Shown here piece by piece: positions 53,600-61,541 of a stretch of 64,000 nt of DNA; positions within the stretch are counted from its first letter, which is position 1; every line of letters begins with the position of its first letter. The DNA is taken from assembly GCF_900177805.1 (NCBI RefSeq), contig NZ_FXAX01000001.1:186001-250000 (forward strand). The letters are read 5' to 3'. This stretch comes from Fibrobacter sp. UWB13 (GTDB lineage Bacteria > Fibrobacterota > Fibrobacteria > Fibrobacterales > Fibrobacteraceae). Under the pieces are notes generated by a model. That model worked only from the letters and a program-made list of their open reading frames with translations, made no database searches and was not told where the DNA came from. Made by a program: the position numbers and the translations under genes.

Positions 53600-54235
53600 T
53601 TACTTCTGGATGCACCTGACAGAGAAAGCGTTGTTCTCTTCGATGGCGCGTTCCGCATAACGTTCGTTGTAACCGCCGATGGTCACGAAGTTTGCGATGT
53701 AGGTCGTTTCTTCGGTGGCTGTCCAGAAGAAGGCGGATTTTTCCATGTCTTCGTAAGCGAAATGTGTGTCGCTTTTGCCAGACGCATTGAATGATGCTTT
53801 GGTTTCTTCGCAGTAAGGACTCCACATGTCGTTGTTGCCGAAGCAGATCCTCTGGCCTGCTTGCTTGACTCTAAAGCCGTTCTTTTTGCTTGCGCCGAGG
53901 TACTTGCTCAAGAAATTCCAGTCTTTGCGGTCGGGGAGTCTCCAACCGGTTGGGCATGCCTTCATGGCGGCTTTCCACGTGTAGAGGCGACCGTATTTGT
54001 GACAGTTTTCCTTGTCGTCGTTGTAGCAGTAGCTACCCTTGGTCGTCTTGTAGGTGAGGTTTTCGGCGAGCCAGTTGTGGTTGCCGATTTTCACAATCTT
54101 GTAGGTGTGGCCGTCACGCGGATCCTTGAACTTTTTCGCGGAGGCCTTTTTGGAGGGGGCTGCTGCGGCGATGCAGGCTGCCAAAAGCATAAATACTAAA
54201 CCAATTCTCATGACGACAAATTTAGAAATTTTCAT
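53600..54235 (-). CDS. FISUMP-domain exported protein
   Basis: A 211-residue protein with an N-terminal signal (KISKFVVMRIGLVFMLLAAC), read either as a lipobox LAAC or a Sec signal ending AAAAPS. The FISUMP domain follows: FKDPRDGHTYKIVKIGNHNW, LAENLTYKTTKGSYC, CHKYGRLYTWKAAMKACPTGW, and the end FSVRCIQK. It is the third FISUMP copy in the window, without the repeat modules of the large one. It is monocistronic and divergent from the GntR-type regulator. Confidence 0.87.
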   Translation of the reverse strand: MKISKFVVMRIGLVFMLLAACIAAAAPSKKASAKKFKDPRDGHTYKIVKIGNHNWLAENLTYKTTKGSYCYNDDKENCHKYGRLYTWKAAMKACPTGWRLPDRKDWNFLSKYLGASKKNGFRVKQAGQRICFGNNDMWSPYCEETKASFNASGKSDTHFAYEDMEKSAFFWTATEETTYIANFVTIGGYNERYAERAIEENNAFSVRCIQK

Positions 54236-54278
54236 GATGGAAAATTTTGTTATTTTGTGAAATGAAGAGGATTTAAAG

Positions 54279-55604
54279 TTGCTTATTGAAGATGTAAAAA
54301 AATCGATTGCGGATGCCGGTTTTCACGATGGCGAAAAGATGCCTTCTGTGCGTAAGATGGCAGAACGTCTTGGTCTTTCTGTCAATACGGTTCATCGCGC
54401 TTACAAGATTTTAGCTCAAGAAAAACTCGTGCAGCTCGTTCATGGTAAGGGCTGTTTTTGGGGCACGGCTCCGTCGTTCGAGGTGAAGGCAGAAGAGAGT
54501 GTTTATTCGGTAGTCGAACGTCAGTTCCAGAACGATTTGGATAGTGGGTATCTGAATGCATTTGATGAGCTCCCTTCGTGCAAGGAGCTTTCGAACCGTT
54601 ACAATGTTTCGCTTTACATTGTCAAAAAGTTTTTGATGCAAAAGTGTGCGCAAGGGATTTTGCGCCATGTGGGGCACCGCTTTTTCTTTAGCGAAGAGCG
54701 CCCTGTCGAAAAGTCTAATTACATTTTGTTTGTGCATCGTTCGGATGAATTCGGGCGTTTGAAGATTGAGTCCGAACGCGAATCCGATGTGTTCCGCACG
54801 TTTGCGCAGATTGCCGCAGAACAGAAAATTGCGGTGAAGTTTATCGGGTATCACGAATCTTCGAACCAGTTCTATTTGTCGTCGGGCGAAACGTTTGTTG
54901 TAAAGAACGATACCCACTGCTTGGGTGTGTTCCTCTCGACGTGGCTGGTGGATGATGCGGCGAAGTTGTTTGCGCATTTTGCATCGTTCAAGAATCCGAT
55001 TTCGGTCTGGTGGGAATACGCGCCGGATGTGATTCCGGTGATTGCGCGCAATAAAAAGAAGTGGGCTTTCTACAACGTGGCTTTTGGAAAGGAAGCGGGC
55101 GTGATTGTTGGGCGCTACCTCAAGAGCAAGGATATGGGGCCTGTTCATTACCTCTCGCCGTACCACGCTAGTTTTTGGTCGAAGGCTCGTTTGCAGGGCT
55201 TGCTGGATGCGGGTACGGATGTAATCCCGCTTGTCGATGAACGCTATGCATCTCCGTTTGATTTGGCGGATGCGGCTGCGCACGAGGGCGTTGAACGCCA
55301 GGTTCTTTTGGACAACATTTTGGAATCGCTTTTGAAGAACGCGATTTTGGATAAATTTGTGTGTTCAAATGATTGGGTGGCAGCTTCGTTGATTGATTAC
55401 TTCAAGGCGAAAAAGTTGCCATCGCCGTACGTGGTGGGCTTTGACGATACGATTGAAAGTTACCGCTACGTGTTTGATTCGTTTGCCTTCAATGTCGGGA
55501 CGATGGTGAAAGAGGCAATTTACCACATTGTTGCGCCGACCATATATGCAGAACAGCGGCGCCAAATGCAGACACCGCTAGGAAGAGTTGTCGAGAAACA
55601 CTAA
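54279..55604 (+). CDS. GntR-type regulator with two winged-helix segments and LacI-like effector domain
   Basis: TTG start at 54279 with AGAGG 8 bases upstream; 441 residues. Residues 1-62 are a GntR winged helix (GEKMPSVRKMAERLGLSVNT). Residues about 72-140 form a second HTH-like unit (DELPSCKELSNRYNVSLYIV), and the rest is a periplasmic-binding-protein fold like LacI-type sensors (SNYILFVHRSDEF, VVGFDDTIESYRY). Such GntR/LacI hybrids sense sugars. Its neighbour, the converging GH8 gene, is a possible regulon member. Confidence 0.8.
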   Translation: MLIEDVKKSIADAGFHDGEKMPSVRKMAERLGLSVNTVHRAYKILAQEKLVQLVHGKGCFWGTAPSFEVKAEESVYSVVERQFQNDLDSGYLNAFDELPSCKELSNRYNVSLYIVKKFLMQKCAQGILRHVGHRFFFSEERPVEKSNYILFVHRSDEFGRLKIESERESDVFRTFAQIAAEQKIAVKFIGYHESSNQFYLSSGETFVVKNDTHCLGVFLSTWLVDDAAKLFAHFASFKNPISVWWEYAPDVIPVIARNKKKWAFYNVAFGKEAGVIVGRYLKSKDMGPVHYLSPYHASFWSKARLQGLLDAGTDVIPLVDERYASPFDLADAAAHEGVERQVLLDNILESLLKNAILDKFVCSNDWVAASLIDYFKAKKLPSPYVVGFDDTIESYRYVFDSFAFNVGTMVKEAIYHIVAPTIYAEQRRQMQTPLGRVVEKH

Positions 55605-55613
55605 ACGCAGTTG

Positions 55614-55668
55614 TCATCTCGGCCGCTTTGTCACCCCGGATTTATTCCGGGGCGGGATCTACTATGCT
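55614..55668. repeat. Dispersed intergenic repeat between the regulator and GH8 genes
   Basis: TTGTCATCTCGG, GTCACCCCGGATTTATTCCGGGG (CCCCGG and CCGGGG arms) and CGGGATCTACTATG, between converging genes; the strong hairpin could also terminate both transcripts. Confidence 0.5.
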
Positions 55669-56786
55669 CAAACATTGAATTTCCCGGAGCAGGCGAGGAG
55701 CCCGAGCATATACAGGAGTCCGTCGTAGTAGCGCCAGAGTCCGGTCGGGATTTCCATATTCCAGAGGTCTTCGGCGAACGGCTTGATGAGCGGATCGCCT
55801 GCGGGGAGTGCGACAGTCGATGCGGCGTTCATGGCAATCAGGCCGCCCGTAGCAGGCCTTGCCTCGCGCGGGAACGCGCTCCCGTCGACACGCATGTCGG
55901 CGAGATACGGGCGACGCCCGTGGAGGTAACCGAGAATCTTTCGGACTGCGGAAACTTCCCATTCGCTCACGTCGGTACGTTCGCCCTTGTCTTGCAATTT
56001 CGCAGCGTCAAGACCGATGTTCCACACGACGCGCCAAGCGTCCCCGCAGAAGCAATCGCTTTCCGGGTGCCACGGCGTTTTCTTTGGAGTTCCGTCAAAT
56101 TCACTGTAGTCGGCGGCAAGTCCCGTGACCGGGTGGCAAGCCTTTTTCAAGTAGGCAACGCTGTTGTCTGCAATCTTGTTCCAGATTTCATCGCTGCTGG
56201 CTTCACCGTACATTCTGTAGAAGGCAACCGTGTTGTAGCTCGGGTCGGTGTAATCGTTCCCCTTCATGGGCGAGAATCGCACAAGTCCTGCATTCACGTC
56301 CATCATCGTGTACACATCGCCAGCTTGCGGCTTGTGAGCCATGTCGTTGATGAGCTCGACGGCGTCGTGCTTGTATTGTTCGTTTTTGAAAACCTTGGCG
56401 GCGAATAGGAGCGCTGCGGCAAAGTATTCTTCGCCATCCGGGGCGGCACCCGGATCCATCATCGTGAAATCGGCGGTCGAGACTTGCCAGGAGTAATAAC
56501 CGGCGAGGTCGCCTTCGGTGTTTTTCATGTGCGTCTTGGCGAATTTCCAGAGCTTGTCGAAAAGGTCCTGCTTGCCGAGGAGTGCGGCAACCGTCATGCC
56601 GTAGCTCATGCCTTCGGAGCGGATGTCGTTGTGGCCGATATCCACGATGTACGCCATGTCATTGCCTTTGTCAAAGCAAATGCGTTCATTTTCGCGGTTG
56701 CCTTCGAATAGTTGTGTGAAAGCCTTGTTGAGTTTTGCCTCGATTTCGGCGGGAGTCTTACCAATTTCTTCAAAAATGTTTCTCAT
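55668..56786 (-). CDS. GH8 glycoside hydrolase, reducing-end xylose-releasing exo-oligoxylanase type
   Basis: A 372-residue GH8 enzyme without signal peptide. The general acid Glu is in RSEGMSYGMTVAAL at about residues 57-70, and DPGAAPDGEEYFAAALLFA and the Asp/Tyr region DYTDPSYNTVAFYRMYG complete the active site. This pattern matches Rex-type exo-oligoxylanases, which cut xylose from the reducing end of xylo-oligosaccharides in the cytoplasm. It fits an organism that imports and degrades plant oligosaccharides internally. The regulator gene converges on it. Confidence 0.9.
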   Translation of the reverse strand: MRNIFEEIGKTPAEIEAKLNKAFTQLFEGNRENERICFDKGNDMAYIVDIGHNDIRSEGMSYGMTVAALLGKQDLFDKLWKFAKTHMKNTEGDLAGYYSWQVSTADFTMMDPGAAPDGEEYFAAALLFAAKVFKNEQYKHDAVELINDMAHKPQAGDVYTMMDVNAGLVRFSPMKGNDYTDPSYNTVAFYRMYGEASSDEIWNKIADNSVAYLKKACHPVTGLAADYSEFDGTPKKTPWHPESDCFCGDAWRVVWNIGLDAAKLQDKGERTDVSEWEVSAVRKILGYLHGRRPYLADMRVDGSAFPREARPATGGLIAMNAASTVALPAGDPLIKPFAEDLWNMEIPTGLWRYYDGLLYMLGLLACSGKFNV

Positions 56787-56915
56787 GGCATCTAAAATAG
56801 AAATGTATTGGGCTCCCGTCCTGTTTTGTAGATGAAATAATTTAAAAGTGTTATGAGTGTTTCTTAGTGCGCTTGGAAAATTGTGGCAATTGTGAAAAAA
56901 ACTTGAATAAAATTG

Positions 56916-56938
56916 AAAATGTCATGATTTGACATTTT
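56916..56938. promoter_or_regulatory. Perfect inverted repeat upstream of the low-GC cassette
   Basis: AAAATGTCA and TGACATTTT with a 5-base spacer, about 70 bases before ATG 57007. It is a candidate operator or a terminator-like hairpin. The rest of the 56787-57006 gap is AT-rich with a strong GGGGAAGGAG ribosome site before ATG. Confidence 0.55.
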
Positions 56939-57006
56939 ATGAATCTATATTTATAAAAAATGAGTAATCCCGTTTTTTTTGCATGTAGACGGGGAAGGAG
57001 AAAAAA

Positions 57007-57561
57007 ATGAATGATGTATTAAATGGCTGCGTTGATATATGGCTAGATGAAATGGTTCCTTGCCTCAAGGATTTGGAAACAGGATCAATTGAAGAAACTT
57101 TCGTTTTTAAAATAGAAAGTCGTTCTGTTCTTAGAAAATATAATTCGTCCAATGGTTGGGGAATTGATTGGGTTAAAGTCCCTTTAAATGTTGATGTGTT
57201 TGCTCTTGCTTTAAAGAGAAATAATGAAGTACAGGGACTTATTGCGCTAAAAAAGGATTCTGATATTCGAGCCGTGTATTTGCATTGGACTTGTACGGCG
57301 CCTAGAAATAACATATATTTATTTGGAAAGAAAAAGTATAGTGGTGTCGGTGGTCATCTTTTTGCTATTGCTGTAGATATGTCTTTTAAATGGGGCTTTG
57401 ATGGATTTGTTTACGGCTTTGCTCTTAATAGGGAGCTTTTGAATCACTATATTGCGTTTCTCGGATGTTCTTTCGTTGGTATTCTTCATCCGTATCATTT
57501 TTTGATAGAACCTTGTGCGGCCCAAAAGCTTTTGGAGAATTACACTTATGAGTGGAATTGA
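57007..57561 (+). CDS. GNAT-fold-like protein, first gene of a low-GC pair
   Basis: A 184-residue soluble protein with strong RBS GGAAGGAG. The middle and end follow a GNAT-like layout: VQGLIALKKD then AVYLHWTCTAPRN, YSGVGGHLFAIAVDMSFKWG (like the acetyl-CoA pyrophosphate loop and helix) and FVYGFALNRELLNHYIAFLGC (typical last strand/helix). An acetyltransferase or degenerate GNAT is likely but no substrate can be named. It overlaps the next gene by 14 bases. AT-rich codons set it off from neighbours. Confidence 0.6.
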   Translation: MNDVLNGCVDIWLDEMVPCLKDLETGSIEETFVFKIESRSVLRKYNSSNGWGIDWVKVPLNVDVFALALKRNNEVQGLIALKKDSDIRAVYLHWTCTAPRNNIYLFGKKKYSGVGGHLFAIAVDMSFKWGFDGFVYGFALNRELLNHYIAFLGCSFVGILHPYHFLIEPCAAQKLLENYTYEWN

Positions 57562-57739
57562 AAAAAAGACCATGAATTTAGCGGATATTCAAAGCGAATA
57601 TTTGGGTTTCCCGAATCCTTATAAAGATGCTCCATCTTGTAGGTATGATCATCGTGCGCTTGTCGCATATGCCCAAAAAGTTGGCAAATCTATAAATGAT
57701 TTGTCTTACGAAGAAAAACTTGCTTTTATAATAAAATAA
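57548..57739 (+). CDS. Small conserved-looking protein paired with the GNAT-like gene
   Basis: A 63-residue protein from ATG 57548; an in-frame start at 57515 deeper inside the upstream gene is less likely. The core NLADIQSEYLGFPNPYKDAP, then CRYDHRALVAYAQKVGKSIN and LSYEEKLAFI, looks like a compact helical protein. Tight overlap with the GNAT-like gene suggests a two-component cassette, possibly toxin-antitoxin-like; this is inference. Confidence 0.6.
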   Translation: MSGIEKKTMNLADIQSEYLGFPNPYKDAPSCRYDHRALVAYAQKVGKSINDLSYEEKLAFIIK

Positions 57740-57740
57740 A

Positions 57741-57773
57741 AAACGCCCGCATTACTGCGAGCGTCTTTAAAAG
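57741..57773. terminator. Terminator between the low-GC pair and rpsD
   Basis: ACGC-CCGCA and TGCG-AGCGT pair around a short loop, with A residues left (T-run for rpsD) and T residues right. Confidence 0.75.
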
Positions 57774-57802
57774 CTTGAGTCTTGTTGGCTCTAAGCGGTT
57801 TA

Positions 57803-58408
57803 CTACCTGGAGTAGTATTCCACGACGAGCTGTTCTTCGAGCTTGACCGGGATCTGGTCGCGGAGCGGGAGCTTCACGAGAGTACCCTGCATCTTGCCGA
57901 GATCGACAGACAAGTATTCCGGAGCGGCAGCTGCAGAAGCGATTGCTTCCTTGATCTGCACGTGTTCCTTGGACTGCTCACGAACAGCGATCACATCGCC
58001 AGCCTTGATGAGGCGGCTCGGAGAGAAGCTACGAACACCGTTCACTGTGAAGTGACCGTGTGCAACGTACTGACGAGCAGCGAAGATCGTACGGGCAAAA
58101 CCCATGCGGTAGACGACTGCGTCAAGACGAGTTTCGAGCAAGATCATCAGGTTATCACCTGCAGAACCTTCACGACGGTTAGCTTCCTTGTATGCCTTGG
58201 CAAGCTGAGCTTCGGAAATGTTGTAGGTGAAACGAAGACGCTGCTTTTCGACCAACTGCTGCTTGTAAACGGAAGCAGACTTCTTGCGGGTCTGACCATG
58301 CTGGCCAGGTGCGAAGTTGCGGCGGTCGAGAGCCTTTTGAGTCTTCTGAGAAACGGCAACGCCGAGAGAGCGTGCTACTTTACCTTTAGGTCCGCGGAAG
58401 GAGGACAT
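57803..58408 (-). CDS. rpsD: 30S ribosomal protein S4
   Basis: A 201-residue primary 16S-binding protein with the S4 RNA-binding domain (ETRLDAVVYRMGFARTIFAA, QYVAHGHFTVNG). No cysteines are present, so it is the zinc-free (C-minus) form. It stands alone, away from the alpha operon where rpsD often lies, between a low-GC cassette and a nuclease gene. AGAGG precedes the ATG. Confidence 0.97.
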   Translation of the reverse strand: MSSFRGPKGKVARSLGVAVSQKTQKALDRRNFAPGQHGQTRKKSASVYKQQLVEKQRLRFTYNISEAQLAKAYKEANRREGSAGDNLMILLETRLDAVVYRMGFARTIFAARQYVAHGHFTVNGVRSFSPSRLIKAGDVIAVREQSKEHVQIKEAIASAAAAPEYLSVDLGKMQGTLVKLPLRDQIPVKLEEQLVVEYYSR

Positions 58409-58505
58409 ATTTACCTCTTTGAGGAAGCTCTTTGGTTACGCTCGCAAGTTGGCAGAGCTTGGCACGACATGCGAGATTTGGACTTCAAATTTAGTCAAAT
58501 GTTCA

Positions 58506-59249
58506 CTACTTGTCAACAGAATCTCGGCATTTCTCGAAGACGAAGGGGTTGTGGTCGCCTTGAACCTTGAAAATGCGGCGGTCGCGCTCGCATTCGCGTT
58601 CGGTGACGGGGTACATTTTGTCCCAGGCTTCGAAAAGCTTGCGGTCTTGCTTGGAAATGTTGATGTTGTAGGTCTTTTCCATGTAGAAATGCACGCGGGC
58701 GATTAAGCCTCGGACTTCTTTGCGGGGTTGGACCTTCTTTTCCTTGAAATCGACGATGGTTTCGCACTCGCCGTACATGGGGACCGGGTTGTTCGTCCAC
58801 TGGCTGAACATGAAGTTGCTGCGGTCTCCGTTCACTTCGCCGATGGCGGGGTAGAGGTTGTGGAGGTCGCCTTCCATGATTTTGAACGTGGAGTCATTGG
58901 CGCTGCAGTTCTTGCGGCCGCCGTCACGCCAGCAGGGGAGGTGTTGCCCCATGTTGTGGGCGGTCACGATGTGTTCCCACTCGATGCGCTTGGTGCGTTC
59001 AAGGCTTTTGCGGTTTGGGTTTTCGCGCGGCTTGTAGTTGCAGGTGCTAAAGTCCACATGTTTTTTGTCGAGGTAGCGGCAACCGCAGTAGATTGTCTCC
59101 TGGAGTTCGCCGTAGTAGATGCGCCTCATCTGCTTGCCTGCATCGCGGTAGTTGTAATGACGAGGTGCTGCCTCGGGATCGACTTTCGCAAACGAAAAAG
59201 TTGCGAAAACGCAAAGAATCAAAGCGACAGCGCTTGCTGAAACTTTCAT
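58506..59249 (-). CDS. Secreted endonuclease I family nuclease
   Basis: A 247-residue protein from ATG 59249 with a signal peptide (KVSASAVALILCVFATFSFA). The endonuclease I (EndA/Dns/NucM) domain follows: CNYKPRENPNRKSLERTKRI, WEHIVTAHNMGQHLPCW with the catalytic His, and EGDLHNLYPAIGEVNGDRSN. Six or more Cys suggest disulfides. It is likely periplasmic or extracellular, cutting DNA for nutrition or defence against free DNA. Upstream starts at 59300 are less likely. Confidence 0.9.
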   Translation of the reverse strand: MKVSASAVALILCVFATFSFAKVDPEAAPRHYNYRDAGKQMRRIYYGELQETIYCGCRYLDKKHVDFSTCNYKPRENPNRKSLERTKRIEWEHIVTAHNMGQHLPCWRDGGRKNCSANDSTFKIMEGDLHNLYPAIGEVNGDRSNFMFSQWTNNPVPMYGECETIVDFKEKKVQPRKEVRGLIARVHFYMEKTYNINISKQDRKLFEAWDKMYPVTERECERDRRIFKVQGDHNPFVFEKCRDSVDK

Positions 59250-59292
59250 ATAAACAAAACCTCTTTTTATGTGTGATAGAAATGTAATCATT

Positions 59293-59405
59293 TTGGTCAT
59301 TGGTCAATGGTCTGTAGTTTTTGTAATTAGTCTATGTATGCTGAAATAGCTAATGACTAAAGACTAGTGACTAGTAACTAACGACTAATAACTAATGACG
59401 AACCT
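59293..59405. repeat. Long heptamer tract between divergent endonuclease I and folC genes
   Basis: Left half: TTGGTCA TTGGTCA ATGGTCT GTAGTTT. Right half: CTAATGA CTAAAGA CTAGTGA CTAGTAA CTAACGA CTAATAA CTAATGA, seven contiguous period-7 units beginning CTA. The halves are roughly inverted with respect to each other (TTAGTCA-like versus TGACTAA-like), so a hairpin is possible. Confidence 0.85.
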
Positions 59406-59427
59406 CTAACTTTCTATATTGTAGACC

Positions 59428-60717
59428 ATGATTCAGAACGGATTGGAATATTTGAATTCCCGCCTCATATTCGGGATGATGCCGGGTCTTGCTTCTACCC
59501 GTAAACTTTGCGAAGCTCTCGGAAATCCTCAAAAAAAGTTTAAGACGATTCATGTTGTTGGCACGAACGGCAAGGGCTCGACGAGCTATTACTTGTCGGG
59601 TGTTTTGCAGGCGCACGGTCTCAAGACGGGACTTTATACGAGCCCGCACTTGGTGAGCATGCGCGAACGCATCCGCGAGAACGATTTGCCGATTGACGAT
59701 GAATCGCTCGACCGCTTGATTATGCAGGTCAAGGCCGCTGCCGAAGAAACGCAAGTGGAACCGACGTTCTTTGAAGTTTTGACGATTGTTGCGTTCCTCT
59801 ATTACGCAGAACAGAACATCGATGTTGCAGTCTTGGAAGCGGGCATGGGCGGTCGTTTGGACAGCACTGCCGTTGCTGATGGCGAACTGATTGTGCTCAC
59901 GAGCATTGGGCTGGAGCACACTGAAGTTCTCGGTAGCACGGAATCTGCTATTCTCAAGGAAAAGATGGGGGTAGCGGGTTCTGCACAAAGTATTCTTTCC
60001 AATGGCCATAGCAAGACTTTTGTCTTGGGTGGCTTGAATGATGCTTTGATTGCTGAAGCCAAAATATTTGCGGCATCGCATGGATGCTCTTGTGTTGTTC
60101 CGGAAATCCGTAACGATATTGAACTTCCGAATTTAGGACAACATTATATCGAGAATGCGAGCCTTTCGCTTAAGGCTGCGGAACTTTTCTTGAAAAAGTT
60201 TGATGATAAACTTGCGCTCAAGACTCTTACGACGCGTTCTTGGGCGGGACGTATGCAAAAGCTTATCGATGCTAACGGCGTAACGAAGTTTATCCTAGAT
60301 GGTGCGCATAATTCCCACGCGGTTCGCCGTCTGGTCGAGACGCTTGACAAGTATTACCCGAATCAAAAGTTCCATTGCGTTTTTGGAGCGCTTCGTGACA
60401 AGGATGTGGGCGAAATGCTCAAGCTCATGGCTCCGCATGTGAGCGCTTGGCATATCACGCGTACGCCGTATCCGCGTTTCCGCGAACTCATTGATTTGCA
60501 GGGCGAGCTTGAAAAGCTTGGTTTGAATGTCGCTAGTTCGGGGGAGTTTTCCCGCGAGTATCTCAATGAAGTTTGTGCGAGCGTTACGGATGGTTCGCCA
60601 GTGCTCATTACAGGTAGCCTTTACATGATTGGGGCGACTGTGCAGGCGCTCAAGGACGATTTTGACGGGCTCGCGTTTTTCCGTGGGATGGAGCCCACGA
60701 CGAACGAACACCGTTAA
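59428..60717 (+). CDS. folC: Bifunctional folylpolyglutamate/dihydrofolate synthase
   Basis: FolC adds glutamate to dihydropteroate and to tetrahydrofolate. At 429 residues, the Mur-ligase fold shows the P-loop VVGTNGKGSTSYYL, YTSPHLVSMRERIREND, EAGMGGRLDST and LDGAHNSHAVRRLVETL. It is a single gene with a terminator. Confidence 0.95.
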   Translation: MIQNGLEYLNSRLIFGMMPGLASTRKLCEALGNPQKKFKTIHVVGTNGKGSTSYYLSGVLQAHGLKTGLYTSPHLVSMRERIRENDLPIDDESLDRLIMQVKAAAEETQVEPTFFEVLTIVAFLYYAEQNIDVAVLEAGMGGRLDSTAVADGELIVLTSIGLEHTEVLGSTESAILKEKMGVAGSAQSILSNGHSKTFVLGGLNDALIAEAKIFAASHGCSCVVPEIRNDIELPNLGQHYIENASLSLKAAELFLKKFDDKLALKTLTTRSWAGRMQKLIDANGVTKFILDGAHNSHAVRRLVETLDKYYPNQKFHCVFGALRDKDVGEMLKLMAPHVSAWHITRTPYPRFRELIDLQGELEKLGLNVASSGEFSREYLNEVCASVTDGSPVLITGSLYMIGATVQALKDDFDGLAFFRGMEPTTNEHR

Positions 60718-60752
60718 TTGGCGCGTACTAATGGGCGCGTAGCGCGATTAAA

Positions 60753-60787
60753 AAAAAGACATTGGCTTTAAAAGCCAATGTCTTTTT
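60753..60787. terminator. Terminator between folC and the LPP20 gene
   Basis: AAAGACATTGGCTTT and AAAGCCAATGTCTTT form a 15-base perfect stem around A, with A- and T-runs; it serves both converging genes. Confidence 0.92.
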
Positions 60788-60809
60788 GCTTGAAACTTAA
60801 GCAGGATGA

Positions 60810-61349
60810 TTATTCCATTTCATCAAGTTCGGCGTATGCCTTTTCTGCAGCGGCGCGAACCTTTTCGGCTTCGTCCTTTCTTTCCTGTTCTTCGAGCATC
60901 TTGACGTATTCGGAGACGAGGTCAGAATCGAGCGTCATCACGCCGTAGACCTTGAACTTGCCGTCGGCAGTGGTTTCAACCTTGACGTCGTTGAGCGTAG
61001 CACCGTTGAGGCGCTGGTTCACGGAAGTCATGGAAGTGCTCTGGAAGTGTTCTGCAATTTCGTCGCTCACGTCTTCCTTGAAGTTCTTGATGAGAGCCTT
61101 GGTCTGTGCATCGATAGACTTGGCGAGGTCTACACGAGCGTTCTGGTCTGCCTTTTCAAGAGCAATCTGTTCATCAGCAGATTCGCCAATACCGATGCCT
61201 GCCGGAATGTGCTGCTTGATGTAGTTCTTTTTCTGCATCTGCATTTCGACGAGGATGCTTGCAGACTTTTCTTGCGGGGTCTGCGGAGGATTGCTAGAGC
61301 AACCTGCGAAGAGCGCTGCAAGAGCGAAACATGCGATGAGTTTTTTCAT
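60810..61349 (-). CDS. LPP20-like lipoprotein
   Basis: A 179-residue protein with lipobox LFAGC (Cys 17). The domain has GIGIGESADEQIALEKADQN and ARVDLAKSIDAQTKALIKNF and ends in a charged Glu/Ala/Lys helix, as in LPP20 family lipoproteins of unknown role. TTGGAGAA-like ribosome site precedes the start. It diverges from tolQ. Confidence 0.8.
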   Translation of the reverse strand: MKKLIACFALAALFAGCSSNPPQTPQEKSASILVEMQMQKKNYIKQHIPAGIGIGESADEQIALEKADQNARVDLAKSIDAQTKALIKNFKEDVSDEIAEHFQSTSMTSVNQRLNGATLNDVKVETTADGKFKVYGVMTLDSDLVSEYVKMLEEQERKDEAEKVRAAAEKAYAELDEME

Positions 61350-61498
61350 TGTTTTCTCCTTGGAATTAAAATCCAGATATATTGTTTTGTGATTTTAATA
61401 TACAAAAAATATCATGCAAAGAAGCAGTTTTGCAGCATTTGTCAAAAAAAGTGTTGTTAAACGTAAGGAATGACACTTTCGATAGTGCTTTTTTGTAT

Positions 61499-61504
61499 TA
61501 TAAT
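61499..61504 (+). promoter_or_regulatory. -10 box of the tol operon
   Basis: TATAAT at 61499-61504, about 38 bases before the TTG start of tolQ. A clear -35 at standard spacing was not identified. GATAGTG/CACTTTC elements lie upstream. Confidence 0.5.
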
Positions 61505-61541
61505 ATAGTACGTATATTTTTGTAAAATTTTGGAGGTTGTC

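Noticed and set aside
59293-59405. CRISPR-like array from the regular repeats
   Set aside because: Units are 7 bases with no spacers, and no cas genes are nearby.
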